This document shows, in pieces, positions 36,428 through 45,855 of a DNA stretch of 64,000 bases. The notes beneath the pieces are model-generated. The model worked only from the letters and a program-made list of their open reading frames with translations. It did not search any database and was not told the DNA's origin. A program made the translations under genes and the position numbers. How positions within the stretch are numbered: position 1 is the first letter of the stretch; every line of letters starts with the position of its first letter. Source of the DNA: Pseudosulfitobacter pseudonitzschiae (GTDB taxonomy: Bacteria; Pseudomonadota; Alphaproteobacteria; Rhodobacterales; Rhodobacteraceae); NCBI RefSeq assembly GCF_002222635.1, contig NZ_CP022415.1, positions 2,976,001 through 3,040,000 of the forward strand, read 5' to 3'.

Positions 36428-37270
36428 ATGCCCCCGATGGCACAGGATTATGAAACAAATTTGCCGTTCATGAAAATGCACGGGCTGGGCAACGACTTTG
36501 TTGTTGTAGACGCGCGCGCGCGCAGCGTGGTGATCACGCCTGCATTGGCCAAGGCTCTTGGCGACCGGCACCGCGGCGTGGGGTTCGACCAATTGGCCGT
36601 GATCGGCAAAGGTGCGGGCGATGCGCACCTGACCTTTTACAATTCCGACGGCACATTATCTGCGGCCTGCGGCAATGCGACCCGCTGCATCGCGCGCTAT
36701 CTGATGGATGAAAGCGGCGCGGACAGCCTGCACCTGACCACAGACCGTGGCGATCTGGCTGCAAGGGACATGGGCGACGGGATCACTTCGGTGAACATGG
36801 GTCATCCGCAGTTGAACTGGGCTGACATTCCGCTGGCGCATGACATGGACACGCTGGAATTACCCATCGAGGGCGCGCCTACAGCGACCGGCATGGGCAA
36901 CCCGCATTGCACCTTTTTTGTCGATGACGCCGAGGCGGTGAATATGACCGAACTTGGCCCCCGCATCGAGCATCACCCGCTGTATCCGCAGCGCACCAAT
37001 GTGCAGGTGGCGCAGATCACCGGCCGCGACCGCATCCGCATGCGTGTGTGGGAGCGTGGCGTGGGGCTGACACTGGCCTCGGGGTCGTCCTCGTGCGCGA
37101 CTGCCGTGGCGGCAGCGCGACGTGGTCTGACGAGGCGCGATGTGGTCATTGATCTGGACGGCGGGCAGTTGCGTGTTGAATGGCGCGAAGATGGCGTCTG
37201 GATGACGGGTGCCACGATGCACGTCTTTTCGGGACAACTGACTCAGGCGTTTCTGGACAGCCTGTCATGA
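36428..37270 (+). CDS. dapF: Diaminopimelate epimerase
   Basis: Converts LL- to meso-diaminopimelate for lysine and peptidoglycan. 280 residues with the family start FMKMHGLGNDFVVVD, the first catalytic Cys in SAACGNATRC, and the second in LTLASGSSSCATAVAA. GNPHCTFFV is also conserved. GGAG precedes ATG 36428; ATG 36437 is an alternative start. The stop overlaps mtaB by four bases (ATGA). Confidence 0.96.
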   Translation: MPPMAQDYETNLPFMKMHGLGNDFVVVDARARSVVITPALAKALGDRHRGVGFDQLAVIGKGAGDAHLTFYNSDGTLSAACGNATRCIARYLMDESGADSLHLTTDRGDLAARDMGDGITSVNMGHPQLNWADIPLAHDMDTLELPIEGAPTATGMGNPHCTFFVDDAEAVNMTELGPRIEHHPLYPQRTNVQVAQITGRDRIRMRVWERGVGLTLASGSSSCATAVAAARRGLTRRDVVIDLDGGQLRVEWREDGVWMTGATMHVFSGQLTQAFLDSLS

Positions 37271-38514
37271 GCGCCCCGATCTTTTCGAATCACGGCTGCC
37301 GTCTGAACGCCTACGAACTTGAGGCGATGAAGGAACTGGCCGCCAGTGCGGGTCTGCAAGACGCCGTGGTGGTCAACACCTGCGCTGTCACCGCCGAGGC
37401 CGTGCGCAAAGCCCGTCAGGACATCCGCAAGCTGCGCAAGGCGAACCCGAATGCGCGTCTGATCGTCACGGGCTGTGCGGCCCAGACCGAACCCGACACC
37501 TTTGCCAATATGGCCGAGGTAGACGCGGTAATCGGCAACACTGAAAAGATGCAGCAGACCACATGGTCGGGCTTGGCCGGAGATTTCGGCACCGAGCCTG
37601 TGCAAGTGGACGACATCATGTCGGTGACGGAAACCGCAGGCCACCTGATTGACGGCTTTGGCACGCGCAGCCGTGCCTATGTTCAGGTCCAGAACGGGTG
37701 TGATCACCGCTGCACCTTCTGCATCATCCCCTTCGGGCGCGGAAACTCGCGTTCGGTCCCTGCGGGTGTTGTGGTGGACCAGATCAAACGGCTGGTGGAC
37801 CGCGGCTATAACGAGGTTGTGCTGACCGGCGTGGACCTGACATCGTGGGGGGCAGACCTGCCTGCTGCGCCGCGTCTGGGCGATTTGGTGATGCGCATTC
37901 TGAAGCTGGTGCCCGACCTGCCACGCCTGCGGATCAGTTCGATTGATTCGATCGAGGTGGACGACGCACTGATGCAGGCGATTGCCACCGAAGCGCGGTT
38001 GATGCCGCACCTGCACCTGTCCCTGCAACACGGCGACGACCTGATTCTGAAGCGGATGAAACGGCGGCACCTGCGGGGCGACGCCATCCGCTTTGCACAA
38101 GAGGCGCGCGCCCTGCGGCCTGACATGACATTCGGTGCCGACATCATCGCCGGCTTCCCGACCGAGACCGAGGCGCATTTCGAAAACGCGCTGGCTCTGG
38201 TCGAGGAATGCGATCTGACGTGGCTGCACGTCTTTCCCTATTCGCCCCGCCCCGGCACACCGGCAGCACGGATGCCGCAAGTGGACGGGCGCGCGATCAA
38301 GGCGCGGGCTGCACGGCTGCGGGCAGCGGGTGACGCGCAGGTTCAGCGCCACCTGAGCGCACAGGTGGGTCGCACCCATCATATCCTGATGGAAAGCCCG
38401 CACATGGGGCGCACTGCCCAGTTTACCGAGGTGCATTTCGCGGCCCCCCAGACCGAGGGCAGCATCGTCACAGGCACGATCAACGGACAGTTGGACAACC
38501 ACTTGCTGGCCTGA
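37267..38514 (+). CDS. mtaB: tRNA t6A37 methylthiotransferase MtaB
   Basis: A radical-SAM enzyme that converts t6A37 to ms2t6A37 in tRNAs reading ANN codons. 415 residues. The N-terminal cluster-binding Cys are in GCRLNAYE, NTCAVTAEA and TGCAAQTE; the radical-SAM triad is CDHRCTFC; LSLQHGDDLILKRMKRRH and ADIIAGFPTETE follow. The C-terminal TRAM-like region (RTAQFTEVHF) is present. It starts on the ATGA overlap with dapF, the dapF-mtaB order common in alphaproteobacteria. Confidence 0.94.
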   Translation: MSAPIFSNHGCRLNAYELEAMKELAASAGLQDAVVVNTCAVTAEAVRKARQDIRKLRKANPNARLIVTGCAAQTEPDTFANMAEVDAVIGNTEKMQQTTWSGLAGDFGTEPVQVDDIMSVTETAGHLIDGFGTRSRAYVQVQNGCDHRCTFCIIPFGRGNSRSVPAGVVVDQIKRLVDRGYNEVVLTGVDLTSWGADLPAAPRLGDLVMRILKLVPDLPRLRISSIDSIEVDDALMQAIATEARLMPHLHLSLQHGDDLILKRMKRRHLRGDAIRFAQEARALRPDMTFGADIIAGFPTETEAHFENALALVEECDLTWLHVFPYSPRPGTPAARMPQVDGRAIKARAARLRAAGDAQVQRHLSAQVGRTHHILMESPHMGRTAQFTEVHFAAPQTEGSIVTGTINGQLDNHLLA

Positions 38515-38540
38515 CCCGGCCAGCCCGACCGCCCGCAACG

Positions 38541-38574
38541 AAAAACCCCCGCCCTGTCGCCAGCGCGGGGGTTT
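38541..38574. terminator. Bidirectional rho-independent terminator between mtaB and petC
   Basis: AAACCCCCGC (38543-38552) pairs with GCGGGGGTTT (38565-38574). On the minus strand it ends in five T, suiting the petABC operon; on the plus strand three T follow, suiting mtaB. Confidence 0.85.
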
Positions 38575-38598
38575 GTCATGTTGTCTCAAGCGTCAGGA

Positions 38599-39447
38599 TC
38601 AATCCTTGCGCTTGTACTTTTTCTTGACCGGCGCCCAAAGGCGTTTGTTCGTCAGGTACAGCAGCACCGACAGGATCGTCAGGAACAGCACGCCAACAAA
38701 ACCGGCTTGCTTGCGCTGTGACAACTTGGGTTCAGCCGTCCACATCAGAAACGCCGCAACGTCCTGCGCTTCGTGATGCAACTCGTTCGAGTGGCCATCC
38801 GCAAATTCGACGTCTTCACCAGCCAGCGGCGGGGCCATAGCGATCCAGCTGCCGGGGTACATATGACCACCGTCCTCGTCCTTGCAGTCCTCGGGGTAAC
38901 CGCCAGCGGTAAAGGCGGTGTTGTAATACCCTGCGAAATCTTCAGGCGCGCAGCTAGGTGGGTCTTCATAGCTGATCAACAGCGTAGCGATGTATTCCGG
39001 ACCGCCGATGCCCTTCAACAGCTGGTTGATGCCCAGACCGTAAGGGCCATGAAAACCGGCGCGCGCCTTGGCCATCAGGCTAAGGTCGGGCGCGTTTTCA
39101 AGGGCCGAACGCGGAAAGTGGTCAACCGGGGTGCCGGGGCGCGTGTCATCCAGTTCGGGGTCGAAAACCTCGAATTGTTCGGCATAGGCGCGTACCTGAT
39201 CCTCGGGCAGGCTGGGCCCGCCCTCGTCCGCCAAAGTGCGCAGCGGGACGAACTTCAGACCGTGACAAGCCGCGCAAACCTCGGTGTAGATCTGAAGGCC
39301 GCGCTGCAGCTGGTTGGTGTCATAGGTGCCGAACGGACCGTCGAAGGGAAAGTCGAAGTTTTCGACATGCGCTTCTCCGCCAGCGGCATAAGCGCCCCCT
39401 GCCAGACCAAAGGCCACGGCAGCGCCAAGTGCGATTTTCTTGAACAT
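38599..39447 (-). CDS. petC: Cytochrome c1 of the bc1 complex
   Basis: A 282-residue subunit of ubiquinol:cytochrome c reductase. It has a signal peptide ([20 protein letters not shown]), the haem site CAACHGLKF, a distal Met in the SWIAMAPPL segment, and a C-terminal membrane anchor ([18 protein letters not shown]) followed by basic residues. ATG 39447 has AGAGG about 9 bases upstream; ATG 39456 would leave no RBS spacing. Third gene of petABC, 13 bases after petB. Confidence 0.96.
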   Translation of the reverse strand: MFKKIALGAAVAFGLAGGAYAAGGEAHVENFDFPFDGPFGTYDTNQLQRGLQIYTEVCAACHGLKFVPLRTLADEGGPSLPEDQVRAYAEQFEVFDPELDDTRPGTPVDHFPRSALENAPDLSLMAKARAGFHGPYGLGINQLLKGIGGPEYIATLLISYEDPPSCAPEDFAGYYNTAFTAGGYPEDCKDEDGGHMYPGSWIAMAPPLAGEDVEFADGHSNELHHEAQDVAAFLMWTAEPKLSQRKQAGFVGVLFLTILSVLLYLTNKRLWAPVKKKYKRKD

Positions 39448-39460
39448 GGTGCTCATCCTC

Positions 39461-40807
39461 TTATTCCGCAGGCTGCGACGCGGCATCGGCCTTGGCCGAA
39501 CCGGTCTTGGCCACTTTTGCGGCAAAGTCGTCTTCGATCGTCGCGGGCTGTGCGTCGGGTTTTTCAATCACACCCAGCAACGGCAGGATGACGAGGAAAT
39601 AACCGAACCAATAAGCCGAGGCGATCAGCGAGAAGCTGGCGTAAGGCTCTTCCGCTGGCATGGCACCCAGCCACATCAATGCGAAGAAGTCGACAACCAG
39701 AAGCGCGAACCACATCTTGAACATCGGACGATAGCGGCCCGATCGTACCGAAGAGGTATCCAGCCACGGCACCAGCGCCATCACAGCAATCGCACCAAAC
39801 ATCGCCAAGACACCAAAGAACTTGGCGTCAACAATGCCACCGGTCACGAACGATGCAATCTGCACCACCCACACATCCGAGGTAAATGCCCGGAGGATCG
39901 CGTAGAACGGCAGGAAATACCACTCGGGAACAATGTGCGCAGGCGTCGAAAGCGGATTTGCTTCCAGATAGTTGTCGGGGTGACCCAGATAGTTCGGCAT
40001 GAAGCCGACAACCGCAAAGAACACCACCAGAATGACGGCCAGCGCGAACAGATCCTTGATGACAAAGTACGGCCAGAACGGCAGCGTGTCTTTCTCGGCT
40101 TCTTCTTTCGAACCTTTACGCACATCAACACCTGTGGGGTTGTTGTTGCCGGTCGAGTGGAAGGCCCAGACGTGAACAATAACCAGACCCGCAATCAGGA
40201 AAGGCAGCAGATAGTGCAGGCTGAAGAAACGGTTCAGCGTCGCGTTGCCCACCGCAGGTCCGCCCAACAGGAACGTTTGCAGGCCCTCACCGATGAACGG
40301 GATTGCACCGAACAGGCCGGTGATAACCGTAGCACCCCAGAACGACATCTGGCCCCAAGGCAAAACGTAGCCCATAAAGCCGGTTGCCATCATCAGCAGA
40401 TAGATCAGCATGCCGATGATCCACGTGATTTCGCGCGGGGCCTTGTAAGACCCGTAGTAGAGACCGCGGAAGATGTGGGCATAAACAGCAACAAAGAACA
40501 GCGAAGCGCCGTTCGCGTGCATGTACCGCAGCATATAGCCGCCGTTCACGTCACGCATGATATGCTCGACGCTGGCAAAGGCCATGTCGACATGCGGTGT
40601 ATAGTGCATCACCAAGACGATACCGGTGACGATTTGCAAGACCAGACAGAACACCAGAACAATGCCCCAGATCCACATCCAGTTCAGGTTCTTGGGTGTG
40701 GGGATCATCAATGTGTCGTACAGCAAACCAACAACGGGCAGACGGCTGTGAAGCCATTTCTCTGCACCGGTTTTCGGTTCGTAATGGTCGTGAGGAATTC
40801 CAGACAT
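39461..40807 (-). CDS. petB: Cytochrome b of the bc1 complex
   Basis: A 448-residue eight-helix membrane subunit with the Qo and Qi quinone sites. Haem-ligand His are in helices 2 and 4 (for example [20 protein letters not shown]). The Qo motif is PEWY in [17 protein letters not shown], and [16 protein letters not shown] is also conserved. AAGGGAAGGGAAC precedes the ATG. It is 14 bases downstream of petA. Confidence 0.97.
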   Translation of the reverse strand: MSGIPHDHYEPKTGAEKWLHSRLPVVGLLYDTLMIPTPKNLNWMWIWGIVLVFCLVLQIVTGIVLVMHYTPHVDMAFASVEHIMRDVNGGYMLRYMHANGASLFFVAVYAHIFRGLYYGSYKAPREITWIIGMLIYLLMMATGFMGYVLPWGQMSFWGATVITGLFGAIPFIGEGLQTFLLGGPAVGNATLNRFFSLHYLLPFLIAGLVIVHVWAFHSTGNNNPTGVDVRKGSKEEAEKDTLPFWPYFVIKDLFALAVILVVFFAVVGFMPNYLGHPDNYLEANPLSTPAHIVPEWYFLPFYAILRAFTSDVWVVQIASFVTGGIVDAKFFGVLAMFGAIAVMALVPWLDTSSVRSGRYRPMFKMWFALLVVDFFALMWLGAMPAEEPYASFSLIASAYWFGYFLVILPLLGVIEKPDAQPATIEDDFAAKVAKTGSAKADAASQPAE

Positions 40808-40821
40808 TGCGTTCCCTTCCC

Positions 40822-41403
40822 TTAACCCAGTTTAATCGTGGTTTCGTCCACGAATTCAGCCACAGGAACCGGAAGGTTCTCGGGTGCTGGCCCTTTGCGG
40901 ATACGGCCCGCGGTATCATAGTGCGAACCGTGGCAGGGGCAGAACCACCCGCCAAAGTCGCCAGCATCGCCCAAAGGCACACAACCAAGGTGCGTACAAA
41001 CGCCCATCATCACCAGCCATTCGCTGTCCGTGCCGGCTTCACCGCCCGGAGGAACCAGCGACCGGTTCGGGTCTGTTGCAGGCGCATCGCCTGCAATGTT
41101 CGCGTTGCGTGCAATCGGGTCGGGCAGCGCTTCCATCTCGACCCCGTTTGCCGCGGCGACTTCGGCCTCGGTGCGGCGACGGATAAACACGGGCTTGCCC
41201 AGCCATTTCACGGTCAGCTGTGTACCCGGATCGATGCCGGAAACGTCAACACGGATCGACGACAGCGCCTTAACGTCCGCCGAGGGGTTCATCTGATTGA
41301 CCAGCGGCCAGACGGCGGCACCTACAGCGACAGCACCTGCACCCGCAGTTGCGTAGTACAGGAAATCGCGCCGGTTGCCGTCGTGTTCATCTGTGTGGGA
41401 CAC
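40822..41403 (-). CDS. petA: Rieske iron-sulfur subunit of the bc1 complex
   Basis: A 193-residue subunit that carries electrons from ubiquinol to cytochrome c1. The N-terminus has the twin-arginine motif [19 protein letters not shown], which acts as uncleaved Tat signal and membrane anchor. The 2Fe-2S ligands are CTHLGC and CPCHGS. I chose GTG 41403 ([13 protein letters not shown]) because GGAG lies 8 bases upstream; the frame is open much further but without homology. First gene of petABC. Confidence 0.95.
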   Translation of the reverse strand: MSHTDEHDGNRRDFLYYATAGAGAVAVGAAVWPLVNQMNPSADVKALSSIRVDVSGIDPGTQLTVKWLGKPVFIRRRTEAEVAAANGVEMEALPDPIARNANIAGDAPATDPNRSLVPPGGEAGTDSEWLVMMGVCTHLGCVPLGDAGDFGGWFCPCHGSHYDTAGRIRKGPAPENLPVPVAEFVDETTIKLG

Positions 41404-41595
41404 GGGGTTTTCTCCAACTCTCTTGACCCTCGGGGTCATTCGCCAATGGGGCCGCACATCAAAGCGCAGCCTTCCTCGGGGCGTATCTAACGGGGTGAAC
41501 CTGTCCAGTCCAGCATCATTGATGTCGCACGTCGTCGCATGTGGGAACTTTATCAACCCTTGAAGCACAGATTCGCGAAAATCATCTGTTCCGCC

Positions 41596-42195
41596 TTAGG
41601 GGACAGTCGCTTGCATTGATTCGCGGGCTGCGAATTTCGCGGCCCAAGCCGCCAGAGCATCGTTGCCCTTGCGCCAGTTGCGGTCTTCGTGGCGGAAATC
41701 AAGGTATCCCAACGCACAACCCACCGCGATATGCCCGATATCAAGCGGCCCGTACAAATGTCCCATCCAGCGACTGTCGAGCGCGTTCAACGCACGCGAT
41801 ACCTTTTCCCACTGGTTTTCGACCCATTTGTCCGATTGAAGCGCCTCATCGCGCAAACGGCGTTCATAAACCATGCTGACAGCCGCCTCCATGATCGCAT
41901 CGCCCGTCGCTTCCAGTGTCAGCGTTTCCCAAGGGTTGGTTGCAGGATAAAGGCCTGCTTTGGCGCGGTCGTCCAGAAACCGTGTGATCACCCGGCTATC
42001 ATACAGTGTCGCACCGTCGTTGCGCACCAGCGCGGGAATTTTGCCAATAGGGTTCGCCGCCGCAAGGTCGGCAGGCGTCGCACCGGGGGCTGTGGTAACG
42101 GTGACAATCTCGACATCGTCCAGTTGCTGCGTCTCGCGCAGAACCACCAGAACTTTGCGCACAAAGGGCGAGGCCCCGGACATAATCAGATTCAT
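41596..42195 (-). CDS. Glutathione S-transferase family protein
   Basis: A 199-residue GST. The thioredoxin domain reads LIMSGASPFVRKVLVVLRE and GKIPALVRNDGATLYDSRVITRFLDD; the helical domain includes PLDIGHIAVGCALGYLDFRH. The Ser near the N-terminus is the likely catalytic residue. GGAGA lies before the ATG. Substrate unknown. It precedes the petABC promoter region on the same strand as the operon. Confidence 0.88.
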   Translation of the reverse strand: MNLIMSGASPFVRKVLVVLRETQQLDDVEIVTVTTAPGATPADLAAANPIGKIPALVRNDGATLYDSRVITRFLDDRAKAGLYPATNPWETLTLEATGDAIMEAAVSMVYERRLRDEALQSDKWVENQWEKVSRALNALDSRWMGHLYGPLDIGHIAVGCALGYLDFRHEDRNWRKGNDALAAWAAKFAARESMQATVP

Positions 42196-42258
42196 TCAGG
42201 TCTCTCCCTTGGGTTCGGTGTCACCCTAACGTGGCGCGTGAAACAGTCAAACGCGCAA

Positions 42259-42885
42259 CTACTGATTCGCTTGCGCACCGCGCATCAGTGCAGCCAGCAC
42301 CGCCAGATCGCTGCCCCGCCCAAAGGCCTCGACCCCGTTCGCTGCGCGGTTGCGCACATCGTCGGGCTTGTTCTGGCTTAGCTTCCATGTGCCATCGACG
42401 CCCGTGACCGACATCCGGCAGGGCACGATCTGGCGCATCATGCGGTCCAGCGCCCCGGCGTCCATCTTGCCTGCGGTCCACGGAGTTTTGGGGCGCAACT
42501 GTTCTTCGAAATGCGCCGACTGTGCGTCCAGCAACGCGCGCAACTCGTCCTGCGGACGCAATTCAAGCATACCAGACAGATGCACGGCGACGTAATTCCA
42601 CGTCGGCACCTGATCGGGCACCTTGTACCAGTCGGGCGAGACATAGCTGTCGCCACCGCTGACCGCCAAGCGCACCGGTTGCGGGCTGGTCAGCAGCCGC
42701 GCAATAGGATTCGACCGCACCAGATGCAGCGCCACGCTGCCCCCGTCTTCGGACAGCACAAAGGGCACATGGCTGATCAACGGCCCGTCGGGCGCATTCA
42801 CCGCCAGCACGCCGAAGCCGCGATCGCGGGCAAAGGCCAGATTTCGTGCGGCGTCAGCGTCGTGAAAAACCGGATTTGGATGCAT
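42259..42885 (-). CDS. FMN-binding negative regulator, PaiB family
   Basis: A 208-residue split-barrel flavin-fold protein. HPNPVFHDADAARNLAFARDRGFGVLAV is the N-terminal signature; LISHVPFVL, VSPDWYKVPDQVPTWNYVAVH and WKLSQNKPDDVR complete it. PaiB proteins are described as transcriptional regulators; many relatives probably bind haem or flavin. ATG 42885 is preferred over the upstream TTG at 42903. It is divergent from the FMN-riboswitch-ribH unit, about 70 bases from the aptamer. Confidence 0.85.
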   Translation of the reverse strand: MHPNPVFHDADAARNLAFARDRGFGVLAVNAPDGPLISHVPFVLSEDGGSVALHLVRSNPIARLLTSPQPVRLAVSGGDSYVSPDWYKVPDQVPTWNYVAVHLSGMLELRPQDELRALLDAQSAHFEEQLRPKTPWTAGKMDAGALDRMMRQIVPCRMSVTGVDGTWKLSQNKPDDVRNRAANGVEAFGRGSDLAVLAALMRGAQANQ

Positions 42886-42953
42886 CTGTAACGTCCCGTT
42901 CAAAAGCTACAGTATCTATTGCAGGCTTTACCCGCTTTTGACAATCTACGGAT

Positions 42954-43094
42954 GTTCTCAGGGCGGGGCGCAATTCCCCACCGGCGGTATGCGGGCATGA
43001 CCCGTAAGCCCGCGAGCGGCGTTTGCAGTGCAGACGTGTCAGCAGATCCGGTGAGATGCCGGAGCCGACGGTCATAGTCCGGATGAAAGAGAAC
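42954..43094 (+). promoter_or_regulatory. FMN riboswitch (RFN element)
   Basis: Starts TTCTCAGGGCGGGGCG and contains the conserved CCCCACCGGCGGTA, AGCCCGCGAGCG, GTCAGCAGATCCGGTG, GATGCCGGAGCCGACGGT and the closing GTCCGGATGAAAGAGAA. The TTCTC/GAGAA ends form helix P1. After it, TGCCA and CGTGGCA segments at about 43097-43131 can pair and may be the switching hairpin before the ribH ribosome-binding site. Confidence 0.97.
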
Positions 43095-43176
43095 GTGCCA
43101 TATCCACGCCATCGGGGCGAGGTCGTGGCATGTAATCGCCTTGGGTGACGTGTCTGTTACAATAGGAGATTACAAT

Positions 43177-43623
43177 ATGACACACACCCGCATTGCTTAT
43201 GTTCAGGCCCGTTGGCACGCCGACATCGTCGACCGCGCGCTGGACGGATTTTCAGAAATTATCCCGCGCGCCCAGATTGACGTGATCGACGTGCCCGGCG
43301 CGTTCGAAATGCCGCTGATGGCGCGCGATCTGGCGGCAACAGGGCGCTATGACGCCGTGGTTTGCGCCGCATTGGTGGTGGATGGCGGTATATATCGTCA
43401 CGATTTCGTCGCCAGCGCCGTGGTTGACGGGTTGATGCGTGCCGGAATGGACACCGGTGTTCCCGTGCTGTCGGTGTCATTGACGCCGCACCATTTTCAG
43501 GAAACCGATCACCACATGGCGATCTATTCCGAACACTTCGTGACCAAGGGTCGCGAAGCTGCCCATGCTGCACTGGGCATCCTTCAGGCCCGCGCCAGCC
43601 TACGCAGCGTCGCGGCAGCCTAG
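43177..43623 (+). CDS. ribH: 6,7-dimethyl-8-ribityllumazine synthase, type II
   Basis: Catalyses the penultimate step of riboflavin synthesis. 148 residues: DVIDVPGAFEMPLMARDLA, DAVVCAALVVDGGIYRHDFVA and the C-terminal GREAAHAALGIL are typical. The replacement of the usual G-x-V-I-x-G-x-T-x-H-F loop by ALVVDGGIYRHDF and the short length suit the RibH2 (type II, decameric) form known from Brucella and Mesorhizobium. AGGAGAT lies 6 bases before ATG 43177. It is the only gene directly under the FMN riboswitch; no other rib genes are nearby. Confidence 0.93.
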   Translation: MTHTRIAYVQARWHADIVDRALDGFSEIIPRAQIDVIDVPGAFEMPLMARDLAATGRYDAVVCAALVVDGGIYRHDFVASAVVDGLMRAGMDTGVPVLSVSLTPHHFQETDHHMAIYSEHFVTKGREAAHAALGILQARASLRSVAAA

Positions 43624-44330
43624 CCCAGATAGGTTTTCAAAGCAGGCGGCGGGTTGTCCATCAGGGCACCTGCCGCCTGTGGAACATGGGCCACGCCCCC
43701 TTCGACAAAGATTACATCATCGGCAAAGCGTCGCACGTCCTGCGGCGCATGGGTAACCATCAGCACCGCCGCCTCTGTATCCGCCGCCACCTCTGTGACC
43801 AGATCCAGCATCTCGTCGCGCAGCGCAGGGCCAAGCGCGGCAAAGGGTTCGTCCAGCAGCATCAGCGGTTTTCCCTGCACCAGCATCCGCGCCAATGCCG
43901 CGCGGCTTTGCTGACCCCCCGACAGGTTGGCGGGCGTGCGGTCCTCGAACCCCGCTAGACCGACCCGTGCCAACGCTTCGCGCACTTGGCGACGTTCATC
44001 CGCCGACAGCCGCAGCGCCGGACGCAATCCAAGCCCCACATTCTGCGCCGTCGTCAGATGTGGGAACAGGTTGCCATCCTGAAACAGCATCGCCATCCCG
44101 CGCTGGTCCGGTGACGACTGTGTGATGTCACGCCCCTGCATCGACACGTGTCCCCGCACCAACGGTATGAACCCCGCCACAGCCCCCACCAGCGTCGACT
44201 TGCCCGCACCCGACGGTCCGATAATCGCGACCTTTCGACCCGCAGACACCGACAGATCGGCGCGCAGGTTGAAATCGCCCAGTTCGATCAGCACATCATT
44301 CAGATACAGCACTACGTCTTCCCCAAGCAT
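43620..44330 (-). CDS. thiQ: Thiamine ABC transporter, ATP-binding subunit
   Basis: A 236-residue ABC ATPase: Walker A GPSGAGKST, Q-loop LFQDGNLFPHLT, signature LSGGQQSR, Walker B LMLLDEPFA, H-loop VTHAP. It energises uptake of thiamine and its phosphates. ATG 44330 lies inside thiP (35-base overlap) with GGA 6 bases upstream. Last gene of the TPP-riboswitch-controlled thiBPQ operon; the 3' end overlaps the end of ribH by four bases. Confidence 0.92.
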   Translation of the reverse strand: MLGEDVVLYLNDVLIELGDFNLRADLSVSAGRKVAIIGPSGAGKSTLVGAVAGFIPLVRGHVSMQGRDITQSSPDQRGMAMLFQDGNLFPHLTTAQNVGLGLRPALRLSADERRQVREALARVGLAGFEDRTPANLSGGQQSRAALARMLVQGKPLMLLDEPFAALGPALRDEMLDLVTEVAADTEAAVLMVTHAPQDVRRFADDVIFVEGGVAHVPQAAGALMDNPPPALKTYLG

Positions 44331-45855
44331 CACAAATCCAGAACGCGCCAAAAGCGAGAACAATCAATAACAATGCGGCCCCCGCCGCCGCTTCCATCTG
44401 ATAGGCGCCCATCAAACGATACATTTGCAACGGCAGCGTCGCATGGTCCTGATCGGCAAACAGTGCAATCACCCCCAGATCCCCCATCGAAAGTGCCGCC
44501 GCCAGCCCTGCGGCAAACCCCACCTGTGGACGCACGGCAGGCACAATCACCCAGACCCACAGCCGCCAACCGCGCAGCCCCAGCGCCGCAGCCAGCCGCC
44601 CTTGGGCCGCCATGACATCGCGCACCGCAGGCACCAGCACACGTAGCGCAAAGGGCAACGCCATCAGCGCGTTGACCAGTGCAGTTACGGGCAAGGCCAG
44701 CGATGAGGGCGCGGCAAAGGGGTAGATCAGGATAAACCACCCCGTCCCGATCATCAGTGGCGACGCGGCAAAGCCCAGTAATCCCGCCGCCTCGATCCCG
44801 CCCCGACGGCTGGTGCCGATCCAACCTGCCATCGGCAGGGCCAGTGCCAGCAGCACACACACGCTTAGACCAGAGACCCAGACCGACGACCACGCGGCCC
44901 GAAACACGCCCGCGGGCAGTGCTGTAATGCCCGGAAGGCCGGACAGCACAACAGACACCAAAGGCACCAACAGGAACCCCGCCGCCAGTCCGATCAGCAC
45001 CGCATCAAGCCAACGCCGCACGCCCTTTGGTGCATCCCAGCGGCGCACGGTGCGGCCTATGCCGCCGGTCAGGGTTACCTGCGGCACCAACCAAAGCGCC
45101 AGCACCGCAGCGCCGCCCGCCATGCCCAGTTGCATCAACGACAAAACCGCCGCACGCCCAAGATCGAAGTCGAACAGAAACGCCTGATATATCGCCAGTT
45201 CGATCGTCGTGGCCCGTGGCCCCCCGCCCAGCGTCAGCGCCACTGCGAAACTGGCCAGACAGATCACAAAAATCAGCGCCAGCGCCCCCGGAACCACGCG
45301 CAGCAGAACAGGCCACTCAAGCACCCGAAACACAATACGTGGCGTCAGGCCCAATTGCGCCGCCAGCCGGAAACGTTCCGCAGGAATGCTTTGCCAGCCT
45401 TGCAGGATCAGACGCGTCGCCAGCGGCAGATTGAAAAACACGTGGGCCAGCAGCACACCGCCCAGCCCGTAGATCGACAGGGGTTCAAATCCCCACAGGC
45501 CCAACAACTGGTTAACCCAGCCGCCGCGCCCGAAGACCGCCAAAATACCCAGAACCGCAACAATCACCGGCAGGATAAACGGCGCACCCAGCAGCGCGAT
45601 CAGCAAACTGCGCCCGACAAACCGTCGCCGTGCCAGCGCACGGGCCACCGGCACCGCCAGCGCTACCGAGATCACTGCCGACAAAAACGCCTGCCACAGG
45701 GTAAAGCGCACTGCGGCCCAATCGGCGGGGCCAAGGGAATATCCCGCCTCGGCCCGCCACGCCACAGCGCCCAGCGCTGCAGCAATCAGTGCCACGACCA
45801 AGGCCGCAGCGCCGATGCCGCCTGCGCGGCTTATCTGGACAGGGCTTGCAGCCAT
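44296..45855 (-). CDS. thiP: Thiamine ABC transporter, permease
   Basis: A 519-residue inner-membrane permease made of two homologous halves, about 12 helices. The ATPase-contact loops are visible in each half (AERFRLAAQLGLTPRIVFRVLEWPVL; AAQGRLAAALGLRGWRLWVWVIVPAV), the duplicated arrangement of ThiP and iron(III) FbpB-type permeases. The TPP riboswitch upstream of thiB decides for thiamine. It starts 21 bases inside the 3' end of thiB. Confidence 0.93.
   Translation of the reverse strand: MAASPVQISRAGGIGAAALVVALIAAALGAVAWRAEAGYSLGPADWAAVRFTLWQAFLSAVISVALAVPVARALARRRFVGRSLLIALLGAPFILPVIVAVLGILAVFGRGGWVNQLLGLWGFEPLSIYGLGGVLLAHVFFNLPLATRLILQGWQSIPAERFRLAAQLGLTPRIVFRVLEWPVLLRVVPGALALIFVICLASFAVALTLGGGPRATTIELAIYQAFLFDFDLGRAAVLSLMQLGMAGGAAVLALWLVPQVTLTGGIGRTVRRWDAPKGVRRWLDAVLIGLAAGFLLVPLVSVVLSGLPGITALPAGVFRAAWSSVWVSGLSVCVLLALALPMAGWIGTSRRGGIEAAGLLGFAASPLMIGTGWFILIYPFAAPSSLALPVTALVNALMALPFALRVLVPAVRDVMAAQGRLAAALGLRGWRLWVWVIVPAVRPQVGFAAGLAAALSMGDLGVIALFADQDHATLPLQMYRLMGAYQMEAAAGAALLLIVLAFGAFWICDAWGRRSAVSE

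Noticed and set aside
38599-39567. Extended N-terminus for cytochrome c1 from 39567
   Set aside because: The extra codons overlap the end of petB, are basic and lack homology; the signal peptide begins at 39447 with a proper RBS.
39440-40825. A 461-codon plus-strand ORF opposite petB
   Set aside because: It lies exactly antisense to cytochrome b, is very rich in Gln/His/Arg as expected from a mirrored GC-rich gene, and has no recognisable domain.
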